64,000 bases of DNA from Mesorhizobium sp. 65-26. GTDB taxonomy: Bacteria; Pseudomonadota; Alphaproteobacteria; Rhizobiales; Rhizobiaceae. Below, piece by piece: positions 61,944 to 64,000 of the stretch. The notes below the pieces were generated by a model. The model saw only the letters and a list, made by a program, of their open reading frames with translations, had not been told where the DNA came from and made no database searches. The stretch's first letter is position 1, and each line of letters starts with the position of its first letter. Made by a program: the position numbers and the translations under genes. The stretch is from NCBI GenBank assembly GCA_001899205.1, contig MKVL01000005.1, forward strand, positions 183,335-247,334. Reading direction: 5' to 3'.

Positions 61944-63431
61944 TCACAACTGGATCCATGCGGTTTTGAGCGCGGTGTATTTTTCCAGCGCGTGCAGCGA
62001 CTTGTCGTGCCCGTTGCCGGACTGGCGATGGCCGCCCAGCGGCACCGTCAGATCGGAACCGCCATAGGTGTTGACGTGCACGATGCCGGCACGCACGGCG
62101 CGGACCATGCGGTGCGCGGTGGAGAGGCTGGAGGTCCACACGGCCGACGCCAGCCCGTATTCGGTGGCGTTGGCAAGCCGCACGGCATCGGCCTCTTCAT
62201 CGAAGGCGATGACCGCCAGCAGCGGACCGAACACCTCCTCGCGCGCCAGGGTCATCTCCTGCGACACGCGATCGAAGATCGCCGGGCGCTGATAGAAGCC
62301 CCCGGTCTCCTCCAGGATACGCTCGCCGCCGGAGACCAGGCGCGCGCCCTCGTCCTCGGCCTGGCGGGCAAAGCGGAGGTTGCCGGCGAGCTGGGCCGCG
62401 CTGGCGATGGCGCCGACATCGCTGGCAAGGTCGAGCGGATCGCCGACCTTGAGCGCGCCGGCGACGTGAGCCAGCCGCTCCACGAGTTCGTCATGAATGC
62501 TCCGCTGGACCAGGAGACGGGAGCCCGCCACACAGACCTGGCCGGAGTTGCGGAAGATGCCGTTGGCCGAGACCTTGGCGACACGGTCCAGATCCGGCGC
62601 ATCGGCAAAGACGATGTTGGGCGACTTGCCGCCCAGCTCGAGATAGACCCGTTTGAGGTTGGAGCGGGCCGAGTATTCGAGCAGGCGCCGGCCGACGGCG
62701 TTGGAGCCGGTGAAGGCCAGCACGTCGACGTCCATATGCGTGGCGATCGCCTCGCCGACCTGCGAACCCGAGCCGGTGACGACGTTGAGCACGCCTTCGG
62801 GCAATCCGGCCTCGGCGCAGATCGCGGCGAGCTGAAGCAGGCTGAGGGACGCGGCCTCGGCCGGCTTCAGCACCACCGAATTGCCGGCGGCGAGCGCGGG
62901 CGCCAGCTTCCAGGCGCCGATCATCAGCGGCATGTTCCACGGCACGATGGCGCCGACGACCCCCACCGCCTCGCGGTGGATGAGGCCGAGCACGGTGTCG
63001 GCGGTCGGCGCGATCTCGCCATAGACCTTGTCGATGGCCTCGGCATAGTAGCGGAAGGTGGCGGCGGCGCTGCCCGGCTCGGCTTTCAGCGCCATGCCGA
63101 TCTCGGTGCCGTTGTCGCGAACGCCGAGCACGGCCAGTTCGAGCGCGCGCGCCTCGATGAGATCGGCGATGCGCAGCATGATCTTCTTGCGCCCGGCGGG
63201 CGCCATGCGCGACCAGGAACCACCTTCATAGGCCTTGCGCGCGGCCGTGACGGCAGCGTCCACGTCGTCGCGGCCGGCGCGCGCGATGCGGGCGAACGGC
63301 TTGCCGTCGATGGGCGATATGACGTCGATCTCCTCGCCCGCGGCGGCCGGGCGCCAGCGGCCGGCGATGAACAGCGACTGCGGCGTCACCGGCAGGGTGC
63401 GCAGGGAGTCGATCTTCGACTGATCGAGCAA
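61944..63431 (-). CDS. NAD(P)-dependent aldehyde dehydrogenase
   Basis: A 495-residue aldehyde dehydrogenase. Landmarks: PWNMPLMIGAWKLAPALAAGNSVVLKPAE, FTGSNAVGRRLLE, catalytic Glu in LELGGKSPNIVF near 262, catalytic Cys in NSGQVCVAGSRLLVQ near 295, and EEVFGPLLAVIAF near 390. It oxidises an aldehyde intermediate to the acid. The start is taken as TTG 63431, five bases after GGAGG. TTG 63443 would place that site inside the gene. It is divergent from the IclR gene. Confidence 0.93.
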   Translation of the reverse strand: MLDQSKIDSLRTLPVTPQSLFIAGRWRPAAAGEEIDVISPIDGKPFARIARAGRDDVDAAVTAARKAYEGGSWSRMAPAGRKKIMLRIADLIEARALELAVLGVRDNGTEIGMALKAEPGSAAATFRYYAEAIDKVYGEIAPTADTVLGLIHREAVGVVGAIVPWNMPLMIGAWKLAPALAAGNSVVLKPAEAASLSLLQLAAICAEAGLPEGVLNVVTGSGSQVGEAIATHMDVDVLAFTGSNAVGRRLLEYSARSNLKRVYLELGGKSPNIVFADAPDLDRVAKVSANGIFRNSGQVCVAGSRLLVQRSIHDELVERLAHVAGALKVGDPLDLASDVGAIASAAQLAGNLRFARQAEDEGARLVSGGERILEETGGFYQRPAIFDRVSQEMTLAREEVFGPLLAVIAFDEEADAVRLANATEYGLASAVWTSSLSTAHRMVRAVRAGIVHVNTYGGSDLTVPLGGHRQSGNGHDKSLHALEKYTALKTAWIQL

Positions 63432-63443
63432 CAGAACCTCCAA

Positions 63444-63619
63444 TGCAGGGACGGCCGCGACAGTTCGCGGCCCGACGGCTGCCTTCCGTTTCCGGATTCG
63501 GCCTCACAATGGGCTTCCGCGCGGGCAGGAACAAAGACCCGTGAAAGGTGACATGTCTCGCCTTATATGGCTTTCACTATTATCAAATTGATTTGTGATT
63601 TTGAAATGATCTAGCTTTC
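63444..63619. promoter_or_regulatory. Divergent promoter region with possible IclR operator
   Basis: The 176-bp gap between the aldehyde dehydrogenase and the IclR gene is AT-rich on its right side. A perfect inverted repeat ATCAA-A-TTGAT (63582-63592) lies in a longer stretch of TTGAT/ATTTGTGATTTTGA words. This is the natural place for an IclR-type binding site controlling both genes. Confidence 0.4.
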
Positions 63620-63625
63620 GTGACC

Positions 63626-64000
63626 ATGCGGACGGTCGCCAAGGCACTCACGATCCTGGACCTTTTCACGGAGCAGCGGCCATCGCTGAGCCTGACGGAG
63701 GTCGCGCGCGCCACCGGCATCGACACCGCGACCTGCCATCGCATGCTGAAGGTGCTCGAGGGGCACGGCTACGTGTTCAGGACGGCCGCGACCAAGCACT
63801 ACAGCCTGGGTGCCACCGTGCTGCGGCTGGCGCGCACACGCGAGATGACGACGCCGGTCAGCGCCACGCTCCAGGCGATCGTGGACGCGCTGACGGAGAC
63901 GGTGGCGGAGACGTCGCACGCTTCGGTGATCGCCGGCTTCCAGGTGGCCACGGTCGCGGCGCGCGAAGGACTGCGCAGCAACCGGGTCCACGTCGAATAC
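63626..64000 (+). CDS. IclR-family transcriptional regulator (partial)
   Basis: The first 125 residues are visible and the gene runs off the window. The N-terminus MRTVAKALTILDLFTEQRPSL leads into a winged helix-turn-helix (LTEVARATGIDTATCHRMLKVLEGHGYV), then YSLGATVLRLA and the start of the effector domain (VAETSHASVIAG). An in-frame GTG at 63620 is an alternative start. Divergent from the aldehyde dehydrogenase gene, it probably regulates that unit. Confidence 0.92.
   Translation, partial: MRTVAKALTILDLFTEQRPSLSLTEVARATGIDTATCHRMLKVLEGHGYVFRTAATKHYSLGATVLRLARTREMTTPVSATLQAIVDALTETVAETSHASVIAGFQVATVAAREGLRSNRVHVEY

Overview
The window is GC-rich, densely packed DNA of a rhizobial type. The closest fit is a Mesorhizobium-like member of the Hyphomicrobiales. 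This rests on the iolR-iolC-iolD-iolE-iolB order, the many ABC importers, ATGA/GTGA stop-start overlaps, and two palindromic intergenic repeats of a kind I associate with Mesorhizobium. No rRNA, tRNA, CRISPR array, transposase or phage gene was seen. Species assignment is inference.

Layout. (1) 0-6.9 kb: myo-inositol catabolism: the end of an RpiR-type regulator, then iolC (kinase-DUF2090 fusion), iolD, iolE, a small two-helix membrane protein and iolB. Two GGAA-N6-TTCC-like sites precede iolC. (2) 7.1-9.6 kb: three phosphonate genes: a 2H-phosphoesterase-like DUF1045 protein, phnM and phnN. (3) 9.7-41.7 kb: a large sugar or sugar-acid region. It holds three ribose-type ABC importers and one ATPase-less polar-amino-acid-type importer. 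Its enzymes are an SMP-30 lactonase, two enolase-superfamily dehydratases, four SDRs (two without the catalytic Tyr), an aldose 1-epimerase, a two-subunit transketolase and a 2-hydroxyacid dehydrogenase. It also encodes an unusual 2-oxoacid dehydrogenase: E1-alpha, E1-beta and a lipoyl domain in one chain, beside an E2-like protein that lacks both the lipoyl domain and the catalytic His/Asp. (4) 42.2-64 kb: a LacI regulator, then a nitrogen-compound region. It holds a proline racemase-family enzyme, an FAD hydroxylase, an amino-acid ABC importer, an ornithine cyclodeaminase-family enzyme, RidA, an acetamidase/formamidase, a two-component flavin monooxygenase, a HAD hydrolase, a dipeptide-type ABC importer, a Tm-1-like protein, an aldehyde dehydrogenase and the start of an IclR regulator.

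The main new observation is regulatory. In region 3 two operator-like motifs recur in front of the transcription units. One is a 14-bp LacI-type site (TGGTACCGGTATCA, four copies), twice lying over the -10 of a TTGACA-N17-TATCA promoter. The other is an AT-rich element (ATGCTATTATAAT core, six sites), including one just upstream of a GntR/UTRA regulator gene. Each regulator gene has a copy of one motif beside it, so I infer that the LacI protein (29862-30893) and the GntR protein (19355-20125) jointly control about 30 kb of transport and catabolic genes. In region 4, a different GGGTAT...CTA signature precedes several transcription units.

The likely biology is a soil or root bacterium using plant-derived polyols, sugar acids and nitrogen compounds. 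The substrates of regions 3 and 4 cannot be read from sequence alone.
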